From Arthrobacter oryzae (GTDB taxonomy: Bacteria; Actinomycetota; Actinomycetes; Actinomycetales; Micrococcaceae): a stretch of DNA of 64,000 nt. A program made the position numbers and the translations under genes. The stretch is from contig NZ_RBIR01000002.1 in the NCBI RefSeq assembly GCF_003634095.1, forward strand, positions 1 to 64,000, read 5' to 3'. The notes under the pieces were generated by a model that was not told the origin of the DNA, searched no databases, and saw only the letters and a list, made by a program, of their open reading frames with translations. Position 1 is the stretch's first letter, and each line of letters starts with the position of its first letter. Positions 51,252 to 59,347 of the stretch are shown here, one piece after another.

Positions 51252-51965
51252 GTGAAGACCAGTACGCCCTCCTCCTCGATCGAGGACTACGTCAAGGTCA
51301 TCTATTCCTTCACCGAGTGGCAGCAGAAGCCCATCACCTCCACGCAGCTGGCGCAGCGCCTGGGGGTCGCCAACTCCTCGGTTTCGGAAATGGTCCGCAA
51401 ACTCAAGGACCAGGGCCTCGTTGACCACAAGCCCTACAGCGCCGTGACCCTGACCGCCGACGGCGTCCGGCTCGCCCTGTCGATGGTCCGCCGTCACCGG
51501 CTGATCGAGACTTTCCTCGTCCAGGAGCTCGGATACCGCTGGGACGAGGTCCACGACGAAGCCGAGCTCCTTGAACACGCCGTCTCCGACACTTTCATTG
51601 ACCGGATGGCGGCCAAGCTGGGGAACCCGGCACGGGACCCGCACGGTGATCCCATCCCGGCAGCCGACGGCTCCGTGCGGATGCCCTCCGCCCACCGCCT
51701 CAGCGAACTCGACGACGGCCACACCGGCCGGATCACCCGGATCAGCGACGAGAACCCGGAACTCCTGCGCTACCTCGCCGCGGAGGACATCGATCTCGAC
51801 GCCGAAGTGGAGGTTGTGGGCCGGAGGCCGTTCGGCGGCCCGCTCGTGGTGCGGATCGGGTCCGCTGCGGCGTCCCGCGAATTCGATTTCGCAGAAGAAG
51901 TCGCATCGGCCCTCTGGGTCCACAGCGATGCCGCACACACAGGCTGCAACGTTGCGGACCTCTAA
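51252..51965 (+). CDS. mntR: DtxR-family metalloregulator (MntR-type)
   Basis: A 237-residue regulator. A winged helix (ISSIEDYVKVIYSFTEWQQKPITSTQLAQRLGVANSSVSEMVRKLKDQGLVDH region) is followed by the metal-binding dimer domain (MVRRHRLIETFLVQELGYRWDEVHDEAELLEHAVSD) and a C-terminal FeoA/SH3-like domain. In the first metal site the position following RRHRLIETFL resembles MntR/IdeR, and the Mn-versus-Fe choice rests on mntH next door. GTG start 7 nt past TAGGCT. It probably represses mntH through the repeat at 49829-49853. Confidence 0.88.
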   Translation: MKTSTPSSSIEDYVKVIYSFTEWQQKPITSTQLAQRLGVANSSVSEMVRKLKDQGLVDHKPYSAVTLTADGVRLALSMVRRHRLIETFLVQELGYRWDEVHDEAELLEHAVSDTFIDRMAAKLGNPARDPHGDPIPAADGSVRMPSAHRLSELDDGHTGRITRISDENPELLRYLAAEDIDLDAEVEVVGRRPFGGPLVVRIGSAAASREFDFAEEVASALWVHSDAAHTGCNVADL

Positions 51966-51981
51966 GTCGGAGGGGCGCCCG

Positions 51982-52431
51982 GTGAAGAGTGCACCGGAGG
52001 AACGCGGCGCCGCCCCACGCCCCGGCCTCCCGGGCTGGAAGGCCTGGACTGCCGTCGCCGTCGGCGGCCTGATCGGAACCGAGCTGCGGTTCGGCGCCGG
52101 CCTGGCCTTCCCCGAAAGCACCGGCGCGGTGCCATGGACCACCCTGGCGATCAATGTGGCCGGGAGTTTCATCCTGGCCACCCTGACCACCCTATGGATC
52201 GCGCGGCCAAAGACGGCCTTCTGGCTGCGGGCCGGGATTGGGCCGGGCCTGTTGGGGTCCTTCACCACCTTCTCGGCGCTGGTGATGGCGATTGACCAGC
52301 AGATCCGCGGCGGATTCCATGCCACGTGGCTGGCCTACCTCGGGCTCTCGCTCGTCCTGGGCCTGGGTGCCGCCGCTGCCGGCTGGAAAACCGGCAAGGC
52401 GATCGCGGACTTCGGCGGGGATGCCCAGTGA
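51982..52431 (+). CDS. fluC1: Fluoride channel FluC (CrcB), first of tandem pair
   Basis: A 149-residue Fluc-family protein with four hydrophobic helices. Family marks are GGLIGTELRFGAG, TLAINVAGSFILATLTT (channel Asn in helix 2) and GLLGSFTTFSALVM (the Na+-site/phenylalanine box SFTTFS). GGAGGGG about 7 nt upstream fixes GTG 51982. A TGATG overlap couples it to a second, shorter FluC. Single Fluc genes give dual-topology homodimers. Tandem pairs usually encode fixed-topology partners forming a heterodimer. A basic/acidic 20-residue N-terminal extension is present. Confidence 0.9.
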   Translation: MKSAPEERGAAPRPGLPGWKAWTAVAVGGLIGTELRFGAGLAFPESTGAVPWTTLAINVAGSFILATLTTLWIARPKTAFWLRAGIGPGLLGSFTTFSALVMAIDQQIRGGFHATWLAYLGLSLVLGLGAAAAGWKTGKAIADFGGDAQ

Positions 52432-52799
52432 TGACAGCGATTCTGGTGGGAATCTTCGGTGTCTCGGGTGCGCTCCTGAGGTTCAGTGTCGACTCCTGGT
52501 TTGCGCACCACCAGGGCTCGCGGCCGCACTGGCCGTGGGCCACTCTCGCGGTCAACGTCGTGGGATCGTTCATCATCGGTATCTCCCTGGGCCTCACCGG
52601 CCACCTGGAGTTGGGAGCCGACTGGCACGCCGCCGTCGCGTCCGGACTGGCCGGCGGCCTGACAACCTTCAGTTCATGGACCACCGCGACAGTGCGCCTG
52701 GTGAGTGAAACCCGGTACCGGGCCGCGGCGCTCAACATCGGCTCAAATCTGGTCGCGGGCCTCGCCGCCGCCGGCATCGGGCTCTTTCTCGCGGGCTGA
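52431..52799 (+). CDS. fluC2: Fluoride channel FluC (CrcB), second of tandem pair
   Basis: A 122-residue Fluc-family protein with four helices: FGVSGALLRFSVDSWF, ATLAVNVVGSFIIGISLG (channel Asn), ASGLAGGLTTFSSWTTATV (TTFSSW box) and NIGSNLVAGLAAAGIGLFLAG. It overlaps fluC1 by one base (TGATG) and should be its subunit partner. Together they expel fluoride, protecting enolase and pyrophosphatase. No fluoride riboswitch is seen in front of fluC1. Confidence 0.92.
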   Translation: MTAILVGIFGVSGALLRFSVDSWFAHHQGSRPHWPWATLAVNVVGSFIIGISLGLTGHLELGADWHAAVASGLAGGLTTFSSWTTATVRLVSETRYRAAALNIGSNLVAGLAAAGIGLFLAG

Positions 52800-52911
52800 G
52801 GACCCAACCGGCAAGAGGCTTAGCTGCGCCGCCTCCACGGGGCGGGGCCGCCCGCGGTGTGTCGCGCCTTACACCGGGCCTCCCGGTGGCTCTGCGCCGC
52901 CGTCGTTCCCG

Positions 52912-52917
52912 TATCGT
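52912..52917 (+). promoter_or_regulatory. -10 box TATCGT of the 52924 gene (leaderless)
   Basis: TATCGT is followed by 6 nt and the ATG at 52924. The AAGG abutting the ATG is too close to serve as a ribosome binding site. Confidence 0.5.
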
Positions 52918-52923
52918 TGAAGG

Positions 52924-53295
52924 ATGGTTACCCGACGTGAAGCAGCCCAGATCCTCGACATTCCCTTGGAAATGGCGCACCGTCACGGCATCCCCTCCCG
53001 CCTGTCCGAGGCCGAGCTTGGCGAACTGCTGGACAACCCTCCGGCGTGGCTGGTCCAGTCCAAGGCGAACCGGACCGGCAAACGGCCTGTCTGGGTGCAG
53101 CTCACCTGCGCCGTCTGCGGATTCTCCGAAGCCGCACGGCCCAAGAAATGGTGGCCGGACTTCACCTACGTCTGCTGCACCGACCACGAGGCCCGCGACA
53201 TTCCCGTGCTCGGCGCCGGGCTCGTGCGCAGCATCTACGACGGCGTCGGCAGCCGCTTTGCAGGGATCGTGGACGCCGCGGTTCCCGAGGCGTAG
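52924..53295 (+). CDS. Unrecognised 123-residue protein with a cysteine-rich centre
   Basis: I do not recognise this family. Residues 1-45 (REAAQILDIPLEMAHRHGIPSRLSEAELGELLDNPPAWL) look like a small helical, possibly HTH-like, module. Residues 58-87 hold CAVC...VCC and a His (LTCAVCGFSEAARPKKWW, YVCCTDHEARD), which could bind zinc. The C-terminal third is compact and lacks obvious motifs. No signal peptide or membrane segment is seen. The ATG is preceded at 6 nt by TATCGT. It is followed 47 bp later by a 44-residue basic protein gene on the same strand. A regulator or zinc-ribbon role is speculation. Confidence 0.75.
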   Translation: MVTRREAAQILDIPLEMAHRHGIPSRLSEAELGELLDNPPAWLVQSKANRTGKRPVWVQLTCAVCGFSEAARPKKWWPDFTYVCCTDHEARDIPVLGAGLVRSIYDGVGSRFAGIVDAAVPEA

Positions 53296-53342
53296 CGTAA
53301 AAGACGGGGCCATTCCGGGCCCCCGCCGTGAGGGAGAGCACC

Positions 53343-53477
53343 ATGCCGGACAAGACGCCGCACCAGAGCGTGTCGAAGAAGTCGGTCAAGACCATCAAGG
53401 AAAAACGGGCCGAGAAAAAGGCAAAGCACATCGTTGATGCCCACACCGATCCCGTGGCACACATCAAGAAGCGCTGA
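53343..53477 (+). CDS. Small basic protein, 44 residues, unknown function
   Basis: MPDKTPHQSVSKKSVKTI is followed by a Lys/Arg-rich stretch and the end DAHTDPVAHIKKR. GAGGGAGAG precedes the ATG at good spacing and a strong terminator begins 7 bp after the stop, so the gene is real despite its size. It is highly basic (Lys and Arg about a third) and probably binds nucleic acid or the ribosome. It does not resemble the known small actinobacterial ribosomal proteins such as bL37 beyond its charge. Confidence 0.7.
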   Translation: MPDKTPHQSVSKKSVKTIKEKRAEKKAKHIVDAHTDPVAHIKKR

Positions 53478-53804
53478 AAATCGAAAAGGGCCGGAAGCCG
53501 ACGCGTCCGGCCCTTTTTCTGCATCGGATTGCATCCGATTCGGGCGCCTTCGCCGGGGTCGTGGCTCACCCCCAATGGATGATGTGGCGCTCCCCCGTTG
53601 GCGCTTTAGTGGTCTTGAGTTCCTTGCCTGGAAAGGCTGGGGTCCTGCCGCGGCGCTGGATGACGGCGCCGGACAACGGCTCTGGCCGGGCCAGCGACTC
53701 GGCATCGGAATCATTCGACGCGGGTGGTGACGACCCGGGAGGGGACGTCCACACTAAGACCAGTGCGCCGCATAGCGCGCTCGAACCAGACCGGAGGAAC
53801 GCCA
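53478..53804. other. Gene-free spacer with terminator, before the DUF6325 gene
   Basis: 327 bp containing the terminator 53484-53518 and otherwise no convincing gene. Frames on both strands here are short, lack ribosome binding sites and match nothing I know. The minus-strand frame ending near 53566 is the longest and is unsupported. The promoter of the downstream pair should be in the second half, but no clear -35/-10 pair stands out. Confidence 0.4.
53484..53518 (+). terminator. Rho-independent terminator after the 44-residue protein gene
   Basis: AAAAGGGCCGGA (53484-53495) pairs perfectly with TCCGGCCCTTTT (53506-53517) around a 10-nt loop, with a T run at the 3' side. Confidence 0.92.
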
Positions 53805-54275
53805 GTGACAACCACACCGGAGACCGAGGCCCACGGGCCGGTCGATTTCGTACTCCTCGAATTCCCCCTGGCGGGCCTGACGGGACGGGCGAGTGAGGAA
53901 CTCGTCAAGCTCGTCGAGCAGGGCGTCATCCGCCTCTTCGACCTCCTCGTCGTCATGAAGAACGAGGACGGCACCGTAGAGGTGCTCGAACTGACGGACC
54001 CGGGCGGCCCGGCGGCGGGATTCTCCTACTTCGAAGGCGCACGGTCCGGGCTCCTGGGCGATGACGATATTGCCGAGGCGACCGCCGCGGTCCTGCCGGG
54101 GACGGTCGCCGCGCTGATTGTCTACGAAAACACTTGGGCAGCGCCTTTCGTGGCGGCCGTTCGCGAAAGCGGGGGCGAGCTCATCGCCAGTACGCGGATC
54201 CCGGCGCCGGACGTGATGGAAGCGCTCGATGCCCTCGAGGCCCGCGACGCCGCAACGCCGGTGCCCGACGCCTAA
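53805..54275 (+). CDS. DUF6325-family protein
   Basis: A 156-residue acidic protein with the DUF6325 pattern: PVDFVLLEFPLAGLTGRASEELVKLVEQGVIRLFDLLVVMKN at the start, GLLGDDDIAEATAAVLPGTVAALIVYENTWAAPF in the middle. No membrane helix is certain. I chose GTG 53805 because GGAGGA lies 7 nt upstream. The longer open frame lacks this. It is followed 53 bp later by a SHOCT-domain protein, its usual partner in actinobacteria, where both are linked to stress responses. Function unknown. Confidence 0.85.
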   Translation: MTTTPETEAHGPVDFVLLEFPLAGLTGRASEELVKLVEQGVIRLFDLLVVMKNEDGTVEVLELTDPGGPAAGFSYFEGARSGLLGDDDIAEATAAVLPGTVAALIVYENTWAAPFVAAVRESGGELIASTRIPAPDVMEALDALEARDAATPVPDA

Positions 54276-54328
54276 GCCCTGACGCCTAAGATCTGACGCA
54301 GTAGAACAGATGTGAGAGGAGACGAATT

Positions 54329-54691
54329 ATGGGACTTCTTAGGGGTATGGCCCGGACGGCCGTGGTCGCAGGGACGGCATCGGCAGTCAGCGGCCGGGTC
54401 CAGCGCCGGCAGGCCAACAAGTTTGCCGAGAAGGACGCCGCCACCGCGGCCAAGCAGCAGGAGGCCTACGACGCGCAGATGGCCCAGCAGCAGCCGCCGC
54501 CGGAATACCAGCAGCAGCCCGCATACCAACAGCCGGTCTACCAACAGCCGCCGCCACCTCCCCCGCCCGCCGCAGGCGGCATCACCGACGACGCCATCCA
54601 GCAGCTCAAAGAACTCGGCGCGCTGAAGGAGCAGGGGATTCTCACCGACGAAGAGTTCGCAGCCCAAAAGGCGAAGATCCTTGGCACCTAG
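54329..54691 (+). CDS. SHOCT-domain protein
   Basis: A 120-residue protein. A short N-terminal hydrophobic segment (MARTAVVAGTASAVSG) and basic stretch (RVQRRQANKF) are followed by a Gln/Pro-rich linker of YQQQPAYQQPVYQQP type, and a C-terminal SHOCT motif (ITDDAIQQLKELGALKEQGILTDEEFAAQKAKILG, residues 85-119). SHOCT is a short oligomerisation module. It is cotranscribed with the DUF6325 gene. GAGAGGAG precedes the ATG. Confidence 0.88.
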   Translation: MGLLRGMARTAVVAGTASAVSGRVQRRQANKFAEKDAATAAKQQEAYDAQMAQQQPPPEYQQQPAYQQPVYQQPPPPPPPAAGGITDDAIQQLKELGALKEQGILTDEEFAAQKAKILGT

Positions 54692-54767
54692 CGTCCGCCG
54701 TCGGACAGGCCATGCCTGCGCGTGAGCCTGGCCGGCGCCACCAACGAACGGTTTTCGCGGGACAGCA

Positions 54768-54804
54768 GGAAAGGGAAGTGTCAGCAGACACTTCCCTTTC
54801 CTTT
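54768..54804 (+). terminator. Terminator of the DUF6325-SHOCT operon
   Basis: A perfect 15-bp stem (54768-54782 with 54787-54801) has a 4-nt loop AGCA and is followed by TTT. It starts 77 bp after the SHOCT stop. Confidence 0.85.
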
Positions 54805-54807
54805 GAC

Positions 54808-54850
54808 GCACAAAACTCCCCGCCAACCGAAGCTGGCGAGGAGTTTGTGC
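54808..54850 (-). terminator. Terminator of ssrA
   Basis: GCACAAAACTCC (54808-54819) and GGAGTTTGTGC (54840-54850) pair with one bulged A, and CGCCA/TGGCG extends the stem. On the minus strand it lies 43 bp past the tmRNA 3' end. Confidence 0.75.
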
Positions 54851-54892
54851 GTTCCCAATACGGGGTGGAGCACCGTTGCCGGAACTCCTATG

Positions 54893-55258
54893 TGGAGATG
54901 GGGGGAATTGAACCCCCGTCCGATGTCGTGTTGTCAGGGCTTCTCCGGGCGCAGTTTGCGTCGGATTTTCTCGGCCCCAGCCATGCTGCAAACAGCTGGC
55001 TGATCCGGGCCCAGTCATCTAAGAGTCCCGTTTACCCCGATGACGGAGGTAAACAGCAGTGGCTATCTAAATGACGCCAGGATCCGGGGCAATAGCAACC
55101 TCGGGCTGACGGACTGTCTTACTGCTTAGGCAGCGAGAGCGAAGTCAGTGCGTTTTGATTCGGCACTTATTGGTTTGCAGACAGCGTTTACGAGATAATT
55201 CTGCATCCTCGGCCCGCTTCACCTGTCGCGACTAACATCGTCGAAACCGATCATCCCC
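54893..55258 (-). ncRNA. ssrA: tmRNA (SsrA)
   Basis: The one-piece transfer-messenger RNA. The acceptor stem is GGGGATG at the 5' end (55258) pairing with CATCTCC at the 3' end (54894-54900), discriminator A at 54893, and no encoded CCA. The T arm GGGGGTTCAATTCCCCC is intact. The tag frame reads GCC GAA TCA AAA CGC ACT GAC TTC GCT CTC GCT GCC TAA, that is AESKRTDFALAA, with GCC as the proposed resume codon. It rescues ribosomes stalled on mRNAs without stop codons, with SmpB encoded 125 bp upstream on the same strand. Confidence 0.95.
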
Positions 55259-55265
55259 GTATTTT

Positions 55266-55294
55266 TTTATCAAACCGGTCAGGCTCGAACTGAA
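55266..55294 (-). promoter_or_regulatory. Candidate ssrA promoter
   Basis: On the minus strand TTCAGT (55289-55294) and GATAAA (55266-55271) are 17 bp apart, and the tmRNA 5' end at 55258 is 7 nt beyond. The AT-rich stretch (AAAAAAAT) follows the -10. Confidence 0.55.
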
Positions 55295-55382
55295 CCGCTT
55301 CGCGGTCTTCGCTCGGTTCCTTCCCGGACAGTTAATCATAACGCACGGCCTCCGGGAATCATTCCCGGGCCCTCCCCTGCCG

Positions 55383-55853
55383 CTAGCGGCGGTTGCGTTC
55401 GCGCATGACCCGCTGGGCCTCGCGCTTGTCCTGCTGTTCGCGCAGCGTCTGGCGCTTGTCGTATTCCTTCTTACCGCGGGCGACGCCGATTTCCACCTTT
55501 GCGCGGCCGTCCACGAAGTAGAGCTGCAGCGGCACGATCGTGAACCCCGACTCGCGGATCTTGTGCGAGATTTTCGTGAGCTCGTCCCGGTGCAGCAGGA
55601 GCTTCCGGCGACGGCGTGCCGCGTGGTTGGTCCAGCTCCCCTGGTGATACTCCGGGATGTGGATGCCTTCCATCCACAGCTCGTCGTTGTAGAAGGTGCA
55701 GAACCCGTCCACCATCGAGGCATGGCCCTCGCGCAGCGACTTGACCTCGGTGCCCATCAGCGCAATGCCGGCCTCGTAGGTGTCAAGGACGTGGTAGTCG
55801 TGCCGGGCCTTGCGGTTGGTGGCCACTACCTTACGGCCACTTTCTTTGGGCAC
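55383..55853 (-). CDS. smpB: SmpB, tmRNA-binding protein
   Basis: A 156-residue OB-fold protein that binds the tRNA-like part of tmRNA and delivers it to stalled ribosomes. Family motifs are VATNRKARHDYHVLDTYEAGIALMGTEVKSLREG (residues 10-43) and LYFVDGRAKVEIGVARGKKEYDKR, with the basic C-terminal tail DKREAQRVMRERNRR that folds on the ribosome. GTG 55853 with GAGGAG upstream. ssrA follows directly downstream. Confidence 0.96.
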   Translation of the reverse strand: MPKESGRKVVATNRKARHDYHVLDTYEAGIALMGTEVKSLREGHASMVDGFCTFYNDELWMEGIHIPEYHQGSWTNHAARRRRKLLLHRDELTKISHKIRESGFTIVPLQLYFVDGRAKVEIGVARGKKEYDKRQTLREQQDKREAQRVMRERNRR

Positions 55854-55994
55854 GGTAGGACTCCTCGGTTTGTGTTGGTGATTGACTCCGGCCTGGTGGG
55901 ACGGAATTTTTCCAGTTCGATCTTCCAGTTTACGGCAGGGCAGCCGCCTCCGTGGATGGCACGACGCCCGCCTCAGCTGACGGCCCGGGCCGGG

Positions 55995-57398
55995 CTACAG
56001 CAGGGTCATGGGGTCCACGGCCCGGCCGTTGAGCCAGGTCTCGAAGTGCGCGTGGCACCCGGTGGAGTTTCCAGTGGTCCCGGAGTAGGCGATCAGCTGC
56101 CCCTGTTCAACGTGCTGGCCGACCGAGACCGTCACAGAGGTGTTGTGGTAGTAGATCGTGGTCAGGGAGTTGCCTTGGACCACGCCGTGGGAGATCTTCA
56201 CCCGGTTGCCGCCGCCGTCGTCGCCCCAGCCGGCCGAGAAGACGGTGCCGGCCGCCGCGGCATACACGGGCGTGCCGCATGTGGCGCCGAAGTCGATGCC
56301 GGTGTGCATGTAGCCGCCGGTGCCGTAGAAGTCGATGGTGCCAGGCGGCGTCGCGCGCCAGCCGAATCCGGACGTGATGGGGATGTCGGCGGCGAACGGG
56401 TGCCGCAGGCCGAAGGCTGACGGTGAGCCCTGGGCCGGCGGGACGTACGGCTGGGCGGCCTGTCCCTGAGCGCGGGCAGCGGCGGCCGCCGCCTCGGCGA
56501 TGCGCCGCTGTTCAGCCAGCCAGGCTTCGCGCAGCTTCCGGTCGCGTTCGGCGATGTCCGCGGCGACCGCGTCCTGCTGTGCCTTGACCTTGGCGAGCTT
56601 GCTCTGGATGGCAGGCTTGGCGGCCTGGAGCTGGGCGTCGAGCCTGGTGGTGTCGGCGATCAGCTTGTCCACCTTGGCCTTCTTGGCTTGGGCCTCGTCG
56701 CGGGCGGCCTTCTCCCGTGCCAGCGCGGCATCGGCCTTGGCCTTGAGGTCCGTGATTTCGGCCTCGACGGCGGCCAGCCGGGCCTGAGCGTTGACATTGG
56801 TCGCGCTTTGCTGGGTGAGCTTGTCCATCGCGGAGTTCTGGCTGCGCAGGGCCTGGTCCGCGAGGTCGATGGTGTCCGTCAGGCTGCGGCCCTGGTTGGA
56901 GCCGAAGAACAGCGACAGGTTGGACGGGACCCCGCCGGACATGTAGGCCTGCGTGGCGATCTGTCCGATCAGCTTCTTGGTGCTGGAAATCTTCTGCTTG
57001 TCCGCCTCGATCTGCTGGGTGATTTTGGCCTTGTTCTGCTGTGCCAGGTCCACGCGGGCCGCCAGGGCTTCGACCTCCTGAACCGCACCGGCCACCCGGC
57101 CCTGGGCATCCAGGAGGGCCTTCTGGGCGCCCGGGAGCTGCCCCTGGTACAGGACCAGGTCGGCCGCGGCCTGGGAGATCTTGGCGTCAACGAACTCAAG
57201 GGAATCCTGGACCCGTGCCGCCTGGTCCTTCAATGCAGCCTGCTGGTCTTCAAGGTCGTCGGCATACGCTAGCGACGTCGAGGCTCCCAGGCTTCCGGCA
57301 AGGACCAGCGCCAGGGTGGCGCTGATCATCCGGCTGCGGCGTCCCACCAGGCGAAGCCGGAGGGACTGCCGGAGAGGGCGGCGGGCCATTGGTGTCAT
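55995..57398 (-). CDS. M23 peptidoglycan endopeptidase with N-terminal coiled coil (FtsEX-linked)
   Basis: A 467-residue secreted protein. A Sec-type N-terminus (MISATLALVLAGSLGASTSLAYA, cleavage about residue 45) is followed by a long coiled coil (about 50-320, heptad-rich LEDQQAALKDQAARVQDSLE) and a C-terminal LytM/M23 domain. The zinc ligands are seen in HTGIDFGATCG (HxxxD) and GCHAHFETWLNG (HxH), so it should be catalytic, cutting peptidoglycan peptide cross-links. AGGGA 6 nt before ATG 57398 fixes the start (an ATG 6 nt earlier has no spacing). It is 26 bp downstream of ftsX, so FtsEX probably gates it, as with EnvC or RipC elsewhere. Confidence 0.9.
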   Translation of the reverse strand: MTPMARRPLRQSLRLRLVGRRSRMISATLALVLAGSLGASTSLAYADDLEDQQAALKDQAARVQDSLEFVDAKISQAAADLVLYQGQLPGAQKALLDAQGRVAGAVQEVEALAARVDLAQQNKAKITQQIEADKQKISSTKKLIGQIATQAYMSGGVPSNLSLFFGSNQGRSLTDTIDLADQALRSQNSAMDKLTQQSATNVNAQARLAAVEAEITDLKAKADAALAREKAARDEAQAKKAKVDKLIADTTRLDAQLQAAKPAIQSKLAKVKAQQDAVAADIAERDRKLREAWLAEQRRIAEAAAAAARAQGQAAQPYVPPAQGSPSAFGLRHPFAADIPITSGFGWRATPPGTIDFYGTGGYMHTGIDFGATCGTPVYAAAAGTVFSAGWGDDGGGNRVKISHGVVQGNSLTTIYYHNTSVTVSVGQHVEQGQLIAYSGTTGNSTGCHAHFETWLNGRAVDPMTLL

Positions 57399-57424
57399 AA
57401 GCATTCCCTTTTCTTTTCGCAAGG

Positions 57425-58339
57425 CTAGACCCGCAAGTACCGGCGGAGGGTCAGCAGGGAGGAAACTCCGGCCAGGACGACGCCCAAGCCAATCAGGGCA
57501 GGTGCCAGCATCAGGGTCTGCCCTGGCGAGATGAACGCGGTGTCCGGATACTGCTTGGACATGACCCCGCCCAGGAAGAAGTGCGCCACGGCCCACAGGG
57601 TTCCGGAGGCCAGGGCCGCGCCGATCACCGCGGCGATGACGCCCTCGAGGATGAACGGCAGTTGGATGACCATCTTGGACGCGCCTACCAAGCGCATGAT
57701 GCCTGTTTCACGGCGCCGGCTGAACGCGGACAGGCGGATGGTCGTCGCGATCAGCAAGATGGCGCAGATAATCATGACCCCGGCGATGCTCACGGCCACC
57801 AGGGACGCCGCGTTCATGGCCGAGAACAAGCGCTCCAGCAGCTGGCGCTGATCGATCACGGTCTCGACGCCGGCCTGGGAGGAGAACGTCTCGCTGATGA
57901 TCTCGTACTTCTCCGGGTCCTTCATGTTGATCCGGAAGGAGGCCGGAAGCTGGTCCGGGGTCACCGAGTCCACAATCGGGGAATTGGCGAACTGTTCCTT
58001 GAAATGCTTGTAAGCGTCGGTCTTGGACTCGTATTGGAAGTCGTTGACGTACTGGGCCACCGCGGGCGACTGCAGCAGCTTGCGGAGGTTGTCCTCCTGC
58101 TCCCGCGTGGCCGGCCCGGTGGCGCAGCCGGGCGCCGTCGAGCCGTCGCTGCAGAGGAAGATCGCCACCTGGACTTTGTCGTACCAGTAGCCCTTCATCT
58201 GGTTGATCTGCAGCTGGAGCATGCCGGCGGCGCCGACGAAAGTCAGGGACACGAATGTCACCAGGATGACGGAGATCACCATGGACAGGTTGCGGCGCAG
58301 GCCGCTGCCGATCTCGCTGAGAACGAATGCCAGCCTCAC
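57425..58339 (-). CDS. ftsX: Cell-division ABC transporter permease FtsX
   Basis: A 304-residue permease with the FtsX layout: one N-terminal helix ([24 protein letters not shown]), a periplasmic domain (about 50-165, containing a Cys pair [10 protein letters not shown]) and three C-terminal helices ([65 protein letters not shown]). It transmits FtsE ATPase cycles to a cell-wall hydrolase outside the membrane. The ATG overlaps the ftsE stop (58336-58339). The M23 gene is next. Confidence 0.94.
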   Translation of the reverse strand: MRLAFVLSEIGSGLRRNLSMVISVILVTFVSLTFVGAAGMLQLQINQMKGYWYDKVQVAIFLCSDGSTAPGCATGPATREQEDNLRKLLQSPAVAQYVNDFQYESKTDAYKHFKEQFANSPIVDSVTPDQLPASFRINMKDPEKYEIISETFSSQAGVETVIDQRQLLERLFSAMNAASLVAVSIAGVMIICAILLIATTIRLSAFSRRRETGIMRLVGASKMVIQLPFILEGVIAAVIGAALASGTLWAVAHFFLGGVMSKQYPDTAFISPGQTLMLAPALIGLGVVLAGVSSLLTLRRYLRV

Positions 58340-59154
58340 GCCTGCCCCTCCCCTGCGGTGCGCAGTTCGGCGGGCGCGTCGGCGCGTGCCTCGGCCCGGG
58401 AGGACGCGGCGGGCTGCTCGGTCCGGCCGCTGGCGTCGCGCAGCCGGCGCGACTGGCCCACCACCGGAATCATGGAGGTGTAGAGGGCCCTCGCTTCGTC
58501 GCGGATGATCACGCCGTTCTTGAGTTCCACCACCCGTTTGCGCATCTCGTTGACGATGTCGTCGTCGTGCGTGGCCATCACCACAGTGGTGCCGTTCTGG
58601 TTGATCTTGTCCAGCACGCCCATGATGCCCATGGAGGTGGTGGGGTCCAGGTTGCCGGTGGGCTCGTCGGCCAGGAGGATGCCGGGGCGGTTTACGACGG
58701 CGCGGGCGATCGCCACGCGCTGCTGCTCGCCGCCGGAGAGCTCGTGCGGGAGGCGGTTTTCCTTGCCTTCCAGGCCCACCGTCTTGAGGACCTCGGGAAC
58801 GGTGTCCCGGATGACGCTGCGGCTCTTGCCGATGACCTGCATCGCAAAGGCGACGTTGGCGAACACGCTCTTCTGCGGCAGGAGGCGGAAGTCCTGGAAG
58901 ACGACGCCGATTCCGCGCCGCAGCCGCGGTACGCGCCAGCTGGAGATGTTGGCGACGTTCTGGCCGGCGACATAGACGGCGCCGGAGGAAGCGCGGTCCT
59001 CTTTCAGGACCAGGCGCAGGAAGGTCGACTTGCCCGAGCCGGAGGCCCCGACGAGGAAGGCGAATTCGCCACGGTCGATCTCAAGGTTGATCGAATCCAG
59101 CGCCGGCCGCGCCTTCTGGTCGTAGACCTTGGTGACATTTTCGAAACGGATCAT
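58336..59154 (-). CDS. ftsE: Cell-division ATP-binding protein FtsE with C-terminal extension
   Basis: A 272-residue ABC ATPase. Walker A is [12 protein letters not shown] near residue 37, signature [19 protein letters not shown] near 140, Walker [14 protein letters not shown] near 160, and the H-loop ATHDDDI near 195. I chose ATG 59154 ([12 protein letters not shown]), the universal FtsE start. Beyond about residue 228 an extra 45-residue Ala/Arg/Glu-rich tail ([19 protein letters not shown] region) extends the protein past the E. coli length of 222. It is coupled to ftsX by an ATGA overlap. Confidence 0.94.
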   Translation of the reverse strand: MIRFENVTKVYDQKARPALDSINLEIDRGEFAFLVGASGSGKSTFLRLVLKEDRASSGAVYVAGQNVANISSWRVPRLRRGIGVVFQDFRLLPQKSVFANVAFAMQVIGKSRSVIRDTVPEVLKTVGLEGKENRLPHELSGGEQQRVAIARAVVNRPGILLADEPTGNLDPTTSMGIMGVLDKINQNGTTVVMATHDDDIVNEMRKRVVELKNGVIIRDEARALYTSMIPVVGQSRRLRDASGRTEQPAASSRAEARADAPAELRTAGEGQA

Positions 59155-59347
59155 GGCCCTTAGTACCCTGCAGGACAAGGCCGCGGGGACCCGGTGCTGC
59201 TGCCGGCGCAAGGGCTTTCGTTTGGGGGAAGTAGAGCTCCGGCCCCTCGACTATACGCACGGGTAACGGCGGATCGACCGGCAGGGCGGGGTGTGTCGCG
59301 CGATTGTCAGGGACCTGCCAGCCGCGGCGCCCAGCCGGGGTGCAGGC

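Noticed and set aside
53566..53817. 83-codon minus-strand frame before the DUF6325 gene
   Set aside because: It has no ribosome binding site, family or conserved motif, and overlaps the start of a better-supported gene.
55293..55317. Nested ACCGC/GCGGT hairpin after smpB
   Set aside because: It may be the smpB terminator but the stem is short and has no T run on the minus strand, so I did not list it.
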